DNA of 64,000 nucleotides. Source: Streptomyces sp. FIT100 (lineage in GTDB: Bacteria; Actinomycetota; Actinomycetes; Streptomycetales; Streptomycetaceae). Numbering within the stretch: the stretch's first letter is position 1; the number at the start of each line of letters is the position of its first letter. Made by a program: the position numbers and the translations under genes. Where the stretch lies: positions 3,344,026 through 3,408,025 of the forward strand of contig NZ_CP075715.1 of assembly GCF_024584805.1 (NCBI RefSeq), read 5' to 3'. This document shows, in pieces, positions 17,001-24,067 of this stretch. The notes under the pieces are model-generated. The model was not told where the DNA came from, did no database searches, and saw only the letters and a list, made by a program, of their open reading frames with translations.

Positions 17001-17026
17001 GCCGCGGCCCTCACCGGGGCCGCGGC
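17001..17026. terminator. Intrinsic terminator downstream of the amidohydrolase
   Basis: A perfect 10-bp stem GCCGCGGCCC/GGGCCGCGGC with a 6-nt loop lies 46 bp beyond the stop codon of the minus-strand amidohydrolase gene. Confidence 0.65.
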
Positions 17027-17071
17027 TCCTTCGCGCCGCTCCCCTTTCGGCTACTCCCCCCGCCCCTCGGC

Positions 17072-18301
17072 TCACGGCCCCGCCCACAGCCCTTCCGGCG
17101 TCAGTCCCAGCAGCTCGATCGCGTTCCCGCGCACGATCCGCTCCACCACATCGGGCGCCAGGTGCCCCATCTGGGCCTCCCCGACCTCCCGGGACTTGGG
17201 CCAGGTGGAGTCGGAGTGCGGGTAGTCCGTCTCGTACAGGACGTTCCCGACGCCGATCGCGTCCAGGTTCCGCAGCCCGAAGGCGTCGTCGAAGAAGCAG
17301 CCGTAGACGTGCTCGGCGAAGAGTTCCGACGGCGGGCGCAGGACCTTGTCCGCGACGCCGCCCCAGCCGCGGTTCTCCTCCCACACCACGTCGGCGCGTT
17401 CCAGGATGTACGGGATCCAGCCGATCTGGCCCTCCGCGTACATGACCTTCAGGTTGGGGAAGCGCTCGAACTTGCCGCTCATCAGCCAGTCGACCATCGA
17501 GAAGCAGCAGTTGGCGAAGGTGATCGTGGACCCTACGGCCGGCGGGGCGTCCGCCGAGGTGGAGGGCATCCTCGACGAGGAGCCGATGTGCATGGCGACC
17601 ACCGTGCCGGTCTCGTCGCACGCCGCCAGGAGCGGGTCCCACTCGTCCGTGTGCACGGAGGGCAGACCCAGGTGCGGCGGTATCTCGGAGAAGGCCACCG
17701 CCCGCACGCCCCGGGCGGCGTTGCGCCGCACCTCCTCGGCGGCGAGCTCCGCGTCCCACAGGGGGATCAGCGTCAGCGGTATCAGCCGGCCCTGCGCCTC
17801 GGGGCCGCACCACTCCTCCACCATCCAGTCGTTGTACGCGCGGACGCCGAGGAGCCCGAGCTCGCGGTCCTTCGCCTCGGTGAAGGTCTGCCCGCAGAAG
17901 CGCGGGAAGGTGGGGAAGCAGAGCGCCGACTGGACGTGGTTGACGTCCATGTCCGCGAGCCGCTCGGGGACGGAGAACGAGCCCGGCCGCATCTGCTCGT
18001 ATGTGATCACTTCGAGTTTGATCTCGTCCCTGTCGTAGCCGACGGCGGTGTCGAGACGGGTGAGCGGCCGGTGCAGATCCTCGTACACCCACCAGTCGCC
18101 GATCGGGCCGTCGTCCCCGGGCGCGCCCATGACCGGGGCGAACCTGCCGCCGAGGAAGGTCATTTCCCTCAGCGGGGCGCGGACGATGCGCGGGCCGGTG
18201 TCCCGGTACTTCGCCGGGAGCCGGTCCCGCCAGACGCCGGGCGGCTCCACCGTGTGGTCGTCCACCGAGATGATCTTCGGGAAGCTCGGGATGGTCTCCA
18301 T
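17072..18301 (-). CDS. Amidohydrolase-2 family hydrolase/decarboxylase (regulon member)
   Basis: This 409-residue protein belongs to the ACMSD/amidohydrolase-2 group. SVDDHTVEPP stands at the N-terminus in place of the usual HxH (only the second His is obvious). FCGQTFTEAKDRELGLLGVRAYNDWM, VAMHIGSSS (metal His) and YETDYPHSDSTWP (metal Asp) are further conserved blocks. Relatives hydrolyse or decarboxylate cyclic acids, and some lie with steroid- or terpenoid-degradation genes in Actinobacteria. The ATG at 18301 follows GTGGAGAGC. The 17-bp palindrome lies 21 bp upstream, placing the gene in the shared regulon. Confidence 0.88.
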   Translation of the reverse strand: METIPSFPKIISVDDHTVEPPGVWRDRLPAKYRDTGPRIVRAPLREMTFLGGRFAPVMGAPGDDGPIGDWWVYEDLHRPLTRLDTAVGYDRDEIKLEVITYEQMRPGSFSVPERLADMDVNHVQSALCFPTFPRFCGQTFTEAKDRELGLLGVRAYNDWMVEEWCGPEAQGRLIPLTLIPLWDAELAAEEVRRNAARGVRAVAFSEIPPHLGLPSVHTDEWDPLLAACDETGTVVAMHIGSSSRMPSTSADAPPAVGSTITFANCCFSMVDWLMSGKFERFPNLKVMYAEGQIGWIPYILERADVVWEENRGWGGVADKVLRPPSELFAEHVYGCFFDDAFGLRNLDAIGVGNVLYETDYPHSDSTWPKSREVGEAQMGHLAPDVVERIVRGNAIELLGLTPEGLWAGP

Positions 18302-18321
18302 GCTCTCCACGGTAGCGCTGA

Positions 18322-18338
18322 TCTGATGGTCCGTCAGC
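18322..18338. promoter_or_regulatory. 17-bp regulon operator (TCTGATGGTCCGTCAGC)
   Basis: It lies 21 bp upstream of the amidohydrolase ATG and overlaps the last codons of the upstream NmrA-like gene. It has single mismatches in the outer positions of each arm. Confidence 0.75.
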
Positions 18339-19188
18339 ACCTGTCGGCGGGGGCCTCGCGGCGCAGCTCCTCCTCGGCGAAGGCACGGAAGCTCCGGGCC
18401 GGCCGACCGGTCATCCGCTCGACGGTGTCGGTCGTACGGTCCTCCGCCCCGCCGGCGATGTCGCGGTCCATCGCGGCCAGCAGTGCGGCGAAGTCCCCGG
18501 GCATCACGGCGGCCAGCCTCTCGCGCAACCGGTCGGGGGTCAGGCGCCGATGGGTCACCCGGCCGCCCGTGACCTCGGTGATGACGGCGGCGATGTCGTC
18601 GTAGCTCAGCGCCTGGGGCCCGGTGAGCACCAGGTCCGTGCCGGGCGCGGACTCGTCCGTGAGCGCCCGCGCGGCGACCGCCGCGATGTCGTCGGCATCG
18701 ATGAACCCGACGCGGCCGTCCCCGGCCGCACTCATGATCACGCCGCTGTCGCGGATCGTGGCGGCGTGCAGATGCCGGCCCGTGAAGTTCTGCATGAACC
18801 ACGACGGCCGCAGGACCGCCCGCTGGTCGAACAGTTCGGGGAGCACGGCATGGACCCGGCCGACGGCCGGCCCTCCCCGGGGGATGGCCGAGGAGCTGAG
18901 CAGCACCGCACGCCGCACCCCCGCCGCACGGGCCCGCTCAAGGAAGGGCAGCATGACGGCGTCCGGCTCCGGGTCGCCGACCGGCGGTACGAGATAGACG
19001 GAGTCCGCGCCCCTCAGGGCCGCCGCATGGGTGGACGGGTCGTACCAGTCGAACGGGATCCCGTACGGCGCGGACGGGCGGCGGGCGGCGGCCCTGACGG
19101 TGCGGCCGAGCCCGGCCAGGCGGGGAACGACGCGGCTGCCGGTGTTGCCGGTCGCACCGGTGACCAGGACGGCTCCGCGGTCAGACAT
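18334..19188 (-). CDS. NmrA-like NAD(P)-binding atypical SDR
   Basis: This 284-residue protein begins MSDRGAVLVTGATGNTGSRVV, the Rossmann GxxGxxG of atypical SDRs in the NmrA/NAD(P)H:quinone-type branch. It lacks a Tyr-x3-Lys pair at the classical position and carries LRPSWFMQNF and GFIDADDIAAVAARAL typical of the QorB/NmrA group. It may act as a redox sensor or a quinone reductase. Its start overlaps the upstream SnoaL-like gene by 8 nt, so both belong to the TetR-controlled operon at 19.2-19.7 kb. Confidence 0.88.
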   Translation of the reverse strand: MSDRGAVLVTGATGNTGSRVVPRLAGLGRTVRAAARRPSAPYGIPFDWYDPSTHAAALRGADSVYLVPPVGDPEPDAVMLPFLERARAAGVRRAVLLSSSAIPRGGPAVGRVHAVLPELFDQRAVLRPSWFMQNFTGRHLHAATIRDSGVIMSAAGDGRVGFIDADDIAAVAARALTDESAPGTDLVLTGPQALSYDDIAAVITEVTGGRVTHRRLTPDRLRERLAAVMPGDFAALLAAMDRDIAGGAEDRTTDTVERMTGRPARSFRAFAEEELRREAPADRC

Positions 19189-19684
19189 CGCCCGCCTCCG
19201 TCTCCGTCTCTGCCTCCGCCTCCGCCTCCGCCTTCGGTGCGGCGAACGGCGCCTTCGGCGCACCGAGCGACATCGCCTCCCGCGTCGGCGCCGGGACCGC
19301 GAGCGGGTTCCAGTAGTCACGCCAGCGGACGATGCGGCCGCCCTCGGCCGTCATCACGACGATGTAGTCCATCGCGTACGGCTCTCCCGTGGCGACGAGG
19401 AGGCCGGTGACGCGCATCTCGGCCACGACGGTGCCGGGGGCGTCGGTGCCGAGGACATCCAGGCGGGGGACCTCTCGCATGTCGATGCGGTCGGGATAGT
19501 CCCGCATGTACGCGGCGAGCGCCGCCCTGCCCTCCAGCCTGGACGGGAACCCGTCCGGGGCGAACGGGAACTCGACGAGCGCATCGTCCGCGAACAGCGC
19601 CACCCAGCCGTCGATGTCCTTGTCCAGCAGCAGCCTCATGCCGTGGCGGTACAGATCCGCCGGCGGCGTCATGGCATCGGTCAT
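19181..19684 (-). CDS. SnoaL-like NTF2-fold protein with Ala/Glu tail
   Basis: This 167-residue protein has an NTF2-like cone of about 135 residues (YRHGMRLLLDKDIDGWVALFADDALVEFPFAP, GRIVRWRDYWNPLAV), as in SnoaL-like cyclases, isomerases and binding proteins. The last 25 residues are unusual, an (AE)n/(TE)n stretch encoded by GCCTCCGCC-type repeats, probably a slippage product. It is the first gene of an operon with the NmrA-like gene. The operon is divergent from the TetR gene and shares its two operators. Substrate is unknown. Confidence 0.85.
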   Translation of the reverse strand: MTDAMTPPADLYRHGMRLLLDKDIDGWVALFADDALVEFPFAPDGFPSRLEGRAALAAYMRDYPDRIDMREVPRLDVLGTDAPGTVVAEMRVTGLLVATGEPYAMDYIVVMTAEGGRIVRWRDYWNPLAVPAPTREAMSLGAPKAPFAAPKAEAEAEAETETEAGDV

Positions 19685-19714
19685 CGGCTCGCTCCATCCT
19701 CATCACCTAAAATA

Positions 19715-19729
19715 CGGACTACCAGTCCG
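19715..19729. promoter_or_regulatory. TetR operator 1 (CGGACTACCAGTCCG)
   Basis: A 15-bp palindrome upstream of the SnoaL-like operon. Its sequence is nearly identical to operator 2, with centres exactly 30 bp (three helical turns) apart. Confidence 0.8.
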
Positions 19730-19744
19730 CTTGACTCAACTATA

Positions 19745-19759
19745 CGGACCACCGGTCCG
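19745..19759. promoter_or_regulatory. TetR operator 2 (CGGACCACCGGTCCG)
   Basis: A 15-bp palindrome 25 bp upstream of the TetR ATG, flanked by TA and CTTG exactly as operator 1 is. It is likely bound by the adjacent TetR for autoregulation. Confidence 0.82.
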
Positions 19760-19783
19760 CTTGCAACCCGGGAGATCGTGTCC

Positions 19784-20440
19784 ATGGACGAGGAACAGAG
19801 GGAACAGAGGGAGCGGAAGGCGCAAGGGCAGGGGCAGGGGGAGCGGAAGGAGCGTGCGGACGCCGCGCGCAACCGGGAGGCCGTCCTCACCGCGGCCGAC
19901 GCCCTCTTCGCCCGGAGCCGGAGCCCCCGCAGCGTCTCGATGGACGACATCGCGGCGGCGGCCGGGGTCGGCAAGGGCACGCTCTTCCGCCGGTTCGGTG
20001 ACCGCGCCGGGCTGGTCCGTGCGCTGTTCGAGGCGCGGATCGGACCCCTGCGGGAGGCCGTGGAGACCGGCCCGGCGCCCCTGGGTCCCGGCGGCCCACC
20101 GCGCGAACGCGTACTCGCCGTACTGGACGCGGTCGTCCGGTTCAAGCTCCAGAACCGCCACCTGTCGCTGGCCCTGGAGGAGGACGGCGCCGGCAGTCCC
20201 TATCAGGCCGCCCACTACGCGTGGTGGCACGCGACCCTCGCCGGCGCGCTGCGGGGGATCCCGCGGAGCACCGACAGCGACTTCACCGCCCACGCGCTGC
20301 TCGCGGCGACCCGGGCCGACCTCGTCGAGCATCTCTTCTCCCAGGAGGACATGAGCGCCGATCAGATCAGGGCGCACCTCGCGGCCTTCGCGGCCAAGGT
20401 GCTGGACGCAGATCCTGTGCAGAGCGTCACCCACTGCTGA
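19784..20440 (+). CDS. TetR/AcrR-family regulator of the SnoaL/NmrA operon
   Basis: This 218-residue protein has a highly charged N-terminal extension (EEQREQRERKAQGQGQGERKER) and then a TetR helix-turn-helix at about residues 35-80 (SVSMDDIAAAAGVGKGTLFRRFGDRAGLVRALF). The C-terminal domain shows the SBP-type pattern LEEDGAGSPYQAAHYAWWHATL. The ATG at 19784 starts 25 bp after a palindromic operator, and the same operator sits in front of the divergent operon. It most likely represses both units and is released by a small ligand. The two operators are different in sequence from the 17-bp palindrome used by the wider regulon. Confidence 0.9.
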   Translation: MDEEQREQRERKAQGQGQGERKERADAARNREAVLTAADALFARSRSPRSVSMDDIAAAAGVGKGTLFRRFGDRAGLVRALFEARIGPLREAVETGPAPLGPGGPPRERVLAVLDAVVRFKLQNRHLSLALEEDGAGSPYQAAHYAWWHATLAGALRGIPRSTDSDFTAHALLAATRADLVEHLFSQEDMSADQIRAHLAAFAAKVLDADPVQSVTHC

Positions 20441-20496
20441 CGTGCCGGGCCCTCGCAAGGCAGACTGTGCGGGGCGACACCGGCGAGGGGGAAGCC

Positions 20497-23400
20497 ATGG
20501 ACCGTGAGAACGGGCCCTCCGCACAGACACACATTCCGGAGCAGCGATCTCCGGTACGACGGCACGACGACGGAGCAGCCGGCAGTGACGGCGGTGCCGG
20601 GAGCGGCACCGGCGGCAGCCCTGGCGGCAGCGGCGGCAGCGGCACCGGCGTCGGCCTGCGCTTCAGCGTGCTCGGCCCGGTCCGCGCCTGGCACGACGGC
20701 GAAGCCCTGCCCTCCGGGTCCCCGCAGCAGCGGGCCCTGCTCGCCGCGCTGCTGCTGCGCGAGGGACGTACCGCCACGGCCGCCGAGCTGATCGACGCGA
20801 TCTGGGGCGAGGAGCCGCCCTCCCAGGCGCTGGCGGCGGTACGGACGTACGCGTCCAGGCTGCGCAAGGTGCTCGGCCCCGGCGTACTGGTCAGCGAGTC
20901 CGGCGGCTACGCCATCCGCACCCCCTCCGACGCCCTCGACCTCCAGGTGGCGCAGGAGCTCGTCGCCGAGGCGGAGAAGGCGAAGGCCAGCGGCGACCGC
21001 TGCCAGGCCCGGGTGCTGATCAACAAGTCGCTGGGCCTGTGGGACGGCGAGGCGCTCGCCTCCGTACCCGGGCCGTACGCCGAGTCGCAGCGGGCCCGCC
21101 TGGAGGAGTGGCGGCTCCAGCTCCTGGAGAGCCGCCTGGAGATGGACCTCGACGTCGGCTGCCACGCCGAGGCGGTCTCCGAGCTCACCGCGCTGACCGC
21201 GGCGCATCCGCTGCGCGAGCGGCTGCGGGAGCTGCTGATACTCGCGCTGTACCGCAGCGGACGCCAGGCCGAGGCCCTCGCGGTCTACGCGGACACACGC
21301 CGGCTGCTCGCCGACGAACTCGGCGTCGACCCGCGCCCCGAACTCTCCCGGCTCCAGCAGCGAATCCTCCAGGCCGACGCGGAACTGGCCCGTCCGGTCG
21401 AGGAGTCCGCCGCGCCGAGCGCCCCGCAGGTCACGCGCCCGGCCCAGCTCCCGGCGACCGTCCCCGACTTCACCGGGCGCGCCGCCTTCGTACGGGAGCT
21501 GAGCGGACGGCTCGCCACCGCCGAGGGCTCGGTGATGGCCGTCTCCGCGCTGGCGGGCATCGGCGGCGTCGGCAAGACGACGCTCGCCGTCCATGTCGCC
21601 CACGCGGCCCGGCCGCACTTCCCCGACGGCCAGCTGTACGTCGACCTCCAGGGCGCGGGCCCGCGGGCGGCCGAACCGGAGACGGTGCTCGGCGCGTTCC
21701 TGCGGGCGCTCGGTACGGCGGACCCGGCGATCCCCGACTCGCTCGACGAGCGCGCGGCGCTCTTCCGCTCCCTGCTCGACGGCCGCCGCGTCCTGGTCCT
21801 GCTGGACAACGCCCGCGACGCGGCCCAGGTCCGCCCGCTGCTGCCCGGCACGGCGGGCTGCGCGGCGCTGGTGACGTCCCGGGTGCGGATGGTCGACCTG
21901 GCGGGCGCGCACCTGGTCGACCTGGACGTGATGTCCCCGGAGGAGGCGCTCCAGCTCTTCACCCGCATCGTCGGCGACGAACGCGTCTCGGCCGAGCGGG
22001 AGGCCGCGCTCGACGTCGTCGCCGCCTGCGGCTTCCTGCCGCTCGCCATCCGCATCGCGGCCTCCCGGCTGGCCGCCCGCCGCACCTGGACGGTCTCGGT
22101 CCTGGCCGCGAAGCTCGCCGACGAGCGCCGCCGCCTGGACGAGCTCCAGGCCGGCGACCTCGCCGTCAAGGCCACCTTCGAGCTGGGCTACGGCCAGTTG
22201 GAGCCGGCCCAGGCCCGCGCCTTCCGCCTCCTCGGCCTCGCCGACGGCCCCGACCTCTCCCTGGCCGCGGCCGCCGCCGTCCTCGACCTGCCGCCCCAGG
22301 CCACCGAGGACCTCCTGGAGGCCCTCGTCGACACCTCCCTTGTCGAGTCGGCGGCCCCGGGCCGCTACCGGTACCACGACCTCGTACGGCTCTACGCGCG
22401 TGCATGCGCGGAGCGGGACGAGCAGCCACCGGCGGAGCGGGAGGCGGCGCTGTCACGGCTGCTGGACTTCTATCTGGCGACGGCGGCGCGGGTGTTCGCC
22501 ATCGGCCGCCCGGGCGACCGGCTGGTGGACCACCTGGAGCCGACGGGGGACGCGGGGCTCGAGTTCACCGACCGGAACGAAGCCCAGGACTGGCTCTACG
22601 CGGAGGCGAACTGCCTCCTGGCCTGTGCACGGCAGACTCTGGCGGGTCCGCGGCTGCGGCGCGCCGTGGACCTGCTGTGGGCGGCGCAGGACCTCGCGGA
22701 GTCCGGCGCGAACTCGAAGGTGTACGAGTCGGTCGCCTTCACGGCGCTCGAAGCGGCACGCGCCGCCGGCGACCCGCGCACCGAGGGGCGCGCGCGGACC
22801 TCGGTGACCAACGTCCATCTGGTGGCCGGCCGTTACGACGCGGCGGACGAGGAGGCCAAGCAGGCCGCCCGGCTCGCGCAGGCCGCGGCGGATCCGGCGC
22901 CCGTGTACTGGTCCGACAACGACCGGGGCATCATCGCCCTGGTCCAGGGGCGCTACGAGGAGGCCGAGGAGCTCCTGGAGCGGGCGATGGAGGGCTCACG
23001 GGCCGACGGGAACCTCCCCGGCGAAGCCAGCGCCCTGTGCAACCTCTCCCGTATCCACGTCGCCCTGGGGCGCACCGACCAGGGCATCGCCATGGCCGAG
23101 CAGGGCATCGCCATATACGACCGGATCGGGCACGCCCTCCGGCTGGCCAACGCCCGCTACGCCCTCGGCGTCGCCCTCACCCAGTCGGGCCGTCACGCCG
23201 ACGCGCTGGAGCAGTACCACGAGGCTCTGCTCAGCTTCGGCCGCAACCGCCAGCGCCTCTGGGAAGGGACCACTCACTTCCGTATCGCGGAGGCCCACCT
23301 GGGGGCGCGCCGGCCCGCGCAGGCGGCGCTCCACGCCGAGCAGGCGCTGGCGAGCGGCGGTATCGGCGGCGACCGTATGCGGGGCAACACCCTCACCGTT

Positions 23401-23541
23401 CTCGGCAGGGCCCTCGAAGCGCTCCGCCAGGGGGACCGCGCCCGCGCCTGCTGGCGCGAGGCCCTCGCCATCTACCAGCAGTTGGGCGCCGCCGAGGCCG
23501 ACGACGTCCTGCGGCTGCTGACACCGGTCGCGGCCGCATGA
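20497..23541 (+). CDS. afsR: AfsR: SARP/BTAD-NB-ARC-TPR global regulator
   Basis: This 1014-residue protein (S. coelicolor AfsR is about 993) is a cytoplasmic transcription activator. Domains in order are a Gly/Ser-rich linker (about residues 30-53), an OmpR-type winged helix (FSVLGPVRAWHDGE at about 57, LIDAIWGEEPPSQALAAVRTYASRLRKVLG), and a BTAD helical domain to about 290. An NB-ARC ATPase follows with Walker A GIGGVGKTT at about 355, then TPR repeats to the end. AfsK phosphorylates AfsR in S. coelicolor, and phospho-AfsR recruits RNA polymerase to afsS. The start at 20497 has GAGGGGGAAG as a strong ribosome-binding site. Identification rests on domain order plus the adjacent afsS and nearby afsK. 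Confidence 0.92.
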   Translation: MDRENGPSAQTHIPEQRSPVRRHDDGAAGSDGGAGSGTGGSPGGSGGSGTGVGLRFSVLGPVRAWHDGEALPSGSPQQRALLAALLLREGRTATAAELIDAIWGEEPPSQALAAVRTYASRLRKVLGPGVLVSESGGYAIRTPSDALDLQVAQELVAEAEKAKASGDRCQARVLINKSLGLWDGEALASVPGPYAESQRARLEEWRLQLLESRLEMDLDVGCHAEAVSELTALTAAHPLRERLRELLILALYRSGRQAEALAVYADTRRLLADELGVDPRPELSRLQQRILQADAELARPVEESAAPSAPQVTRPAQLPATVPDFTGRAAFVRELSGRLATAEGSVMAVSALAGIGGVGKTTLAVHVAHAARPHFPDGQLYVDLQGAGPRAAEPETVLGAFLRALGTADPAIPDSLDERAALFRSLLDGRRVLVLLDNARDAAQVRPLLPGTAGCAALVTSRVRMVDLAGAHLVDLDVMSPEEALQLFTRIVGDERVSAEREAALDVVAACGFLPLAIRIAASRLAARRTWTVSVLAAKLADERRRLDELQAGDLAVKATFELGYGQLEPAQARAFRLLGLADGPDLSLAAAAAVLDLPPQATEDLLEALVDTSLVESAAPGRYRYHDLVRLYARACAERDEQPPAEREAALSRLLDFYLATAARVFAIGRPGDRLVDHLEPTGDAGLEFTDRNEAQDWLYAEANCLLACARQTLAGPRLRRAVDLLWAAQDLAESGANSKVYESVAFTALEAARAAGDPRTEGRARTSVTNVHLVAGRYDAADEEAKQAARLAQAAADPAPVYWSDNDRGIIALVQGRYEEAEELLERAMEGSRADGNLPGEASALCNLSRIHVALGRTDQGIAMAEQGIAIYDRIGHALRLANARYALGVALTQSGRHADALEQYHEALLSFGRNRQRLWEGTTHFRIAEAHLGARRPAQAALHAEQALASGGIGGDRMRGNTLTVLGRALEALRQGDRARACWREALAIYQQLGAAEADDVLRLLTPVAAA

Positions 23542-23557
23542 CGCCTGCGGCGTGAGG

Positions 23558-23575
23558 CGTTCAGCATTCGTTTAT
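23558..23575 (+). promoter_or_regulatory. AfsR/PhoP-type direct-repeat box at the afsS promoter
   Basis: CGTTCAG (23558-23564) and CGTTTAT (23569-23575) are spaced 11 bp start to start. This is the geometry of SARP boxes and of PHO-box direct repeats (GTTCAGC/GTTTATG). It lies 17 bp after the afsR stop codon. In S. coelicolor AfsR and PhoP compete for an overlapping site at this same position; binding here is inferred. A CACTCT at 23586-23591 could serve as the -10. Confidence 0.7.
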
Positions 23576-23667
23576 GCCCACCCGGCACTCTCATGGGTGT
23601 CGATCCGTCGTATCGGGGGGCAGACGGGTCACCTGGGAGCTCATCGTTAGGGTGAGCGGTCCCGAGA

Positions 23668-23707
23668 CGCCCGTTCGGCGACCCACGGGGGAGTCGCCGA
23701 ACGGGCG
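23668..23707 (+). promoter_or_regulatory. 15-bp stem-loop in the afsS leader
   Basis: CGCCCGTTCGGCGAC (23668-23682) and GTCGCCGAACGGGCG (23693-23707) pair perfectly around a 10-nt loop, 54 bp before the afsS ATG and downstream of its predicted promoter. There is no T-tract. It could terminate read-through from afsR, attenuate afsS, or stabilise the leader. Confidence 0.75.
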
Positions 23708-23761
23708 TTACCGATCGAACGCCGCAACGCCGCACGCCGGCACGAAGGGGAGCTGACGACG

Positions 23762-23989
23762 ATGAGCGACGAGAAGAAGAACGAAGACCTCACCACCCTG
23801 GGTGACCACCACGCGCCGGCCCCGCCGAAGGACGGCGACGTCACCACGCTCGGCGACCACCACGCTCCCGTCCCGCCCACCGAGGGCATCACGACGATGG
23901 GTGACCACCACGCGCCGGTCCCGCCCGCCGACGGCGGCATCACGACGATGGGTGACCACCACGCCCCCGCGCCGCCCAAGGACGCCTGA
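23762..23989 (+). CDS. afsS: AfsS (AfsR2 / 'sigma-like') small repeat protein
   Basis: This 75-residue protein consists of four imperfect repeats of about 16 residues, each with the core TT(L/M)GDHHAP(A/V)PP. AfsS of S. coelicolor (63 residues) is known to contain three repeats of a TxxxDNHMPAPP-type motif, and the position just 3' of afsR is diagnostic. AfsS has no enzymatic domain and raises antibiotic production when expressed. This version has four repeats and GDHH instead of DNH. The ATG at 23762 has AAGGGGAG at good spacing. Expression should depend on AfsR through the box at 23558. Confidence 0.85.
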   Translation: MSDEKKNEDLTTLGDHHAPAPPKDGDVTTLGDHHAPVPPTEGITTMGDHHAPVPPADGGITTMGDHHAPAPPKDA

Positions 23990-24067
23990 GACTCAATCCG
24001 ACGGGGAACGGCCGCGGCGGCGCGGAGGGGGAGCCGCCGCGGCCGCCGCATGCCCGGGCGCGGCCGG

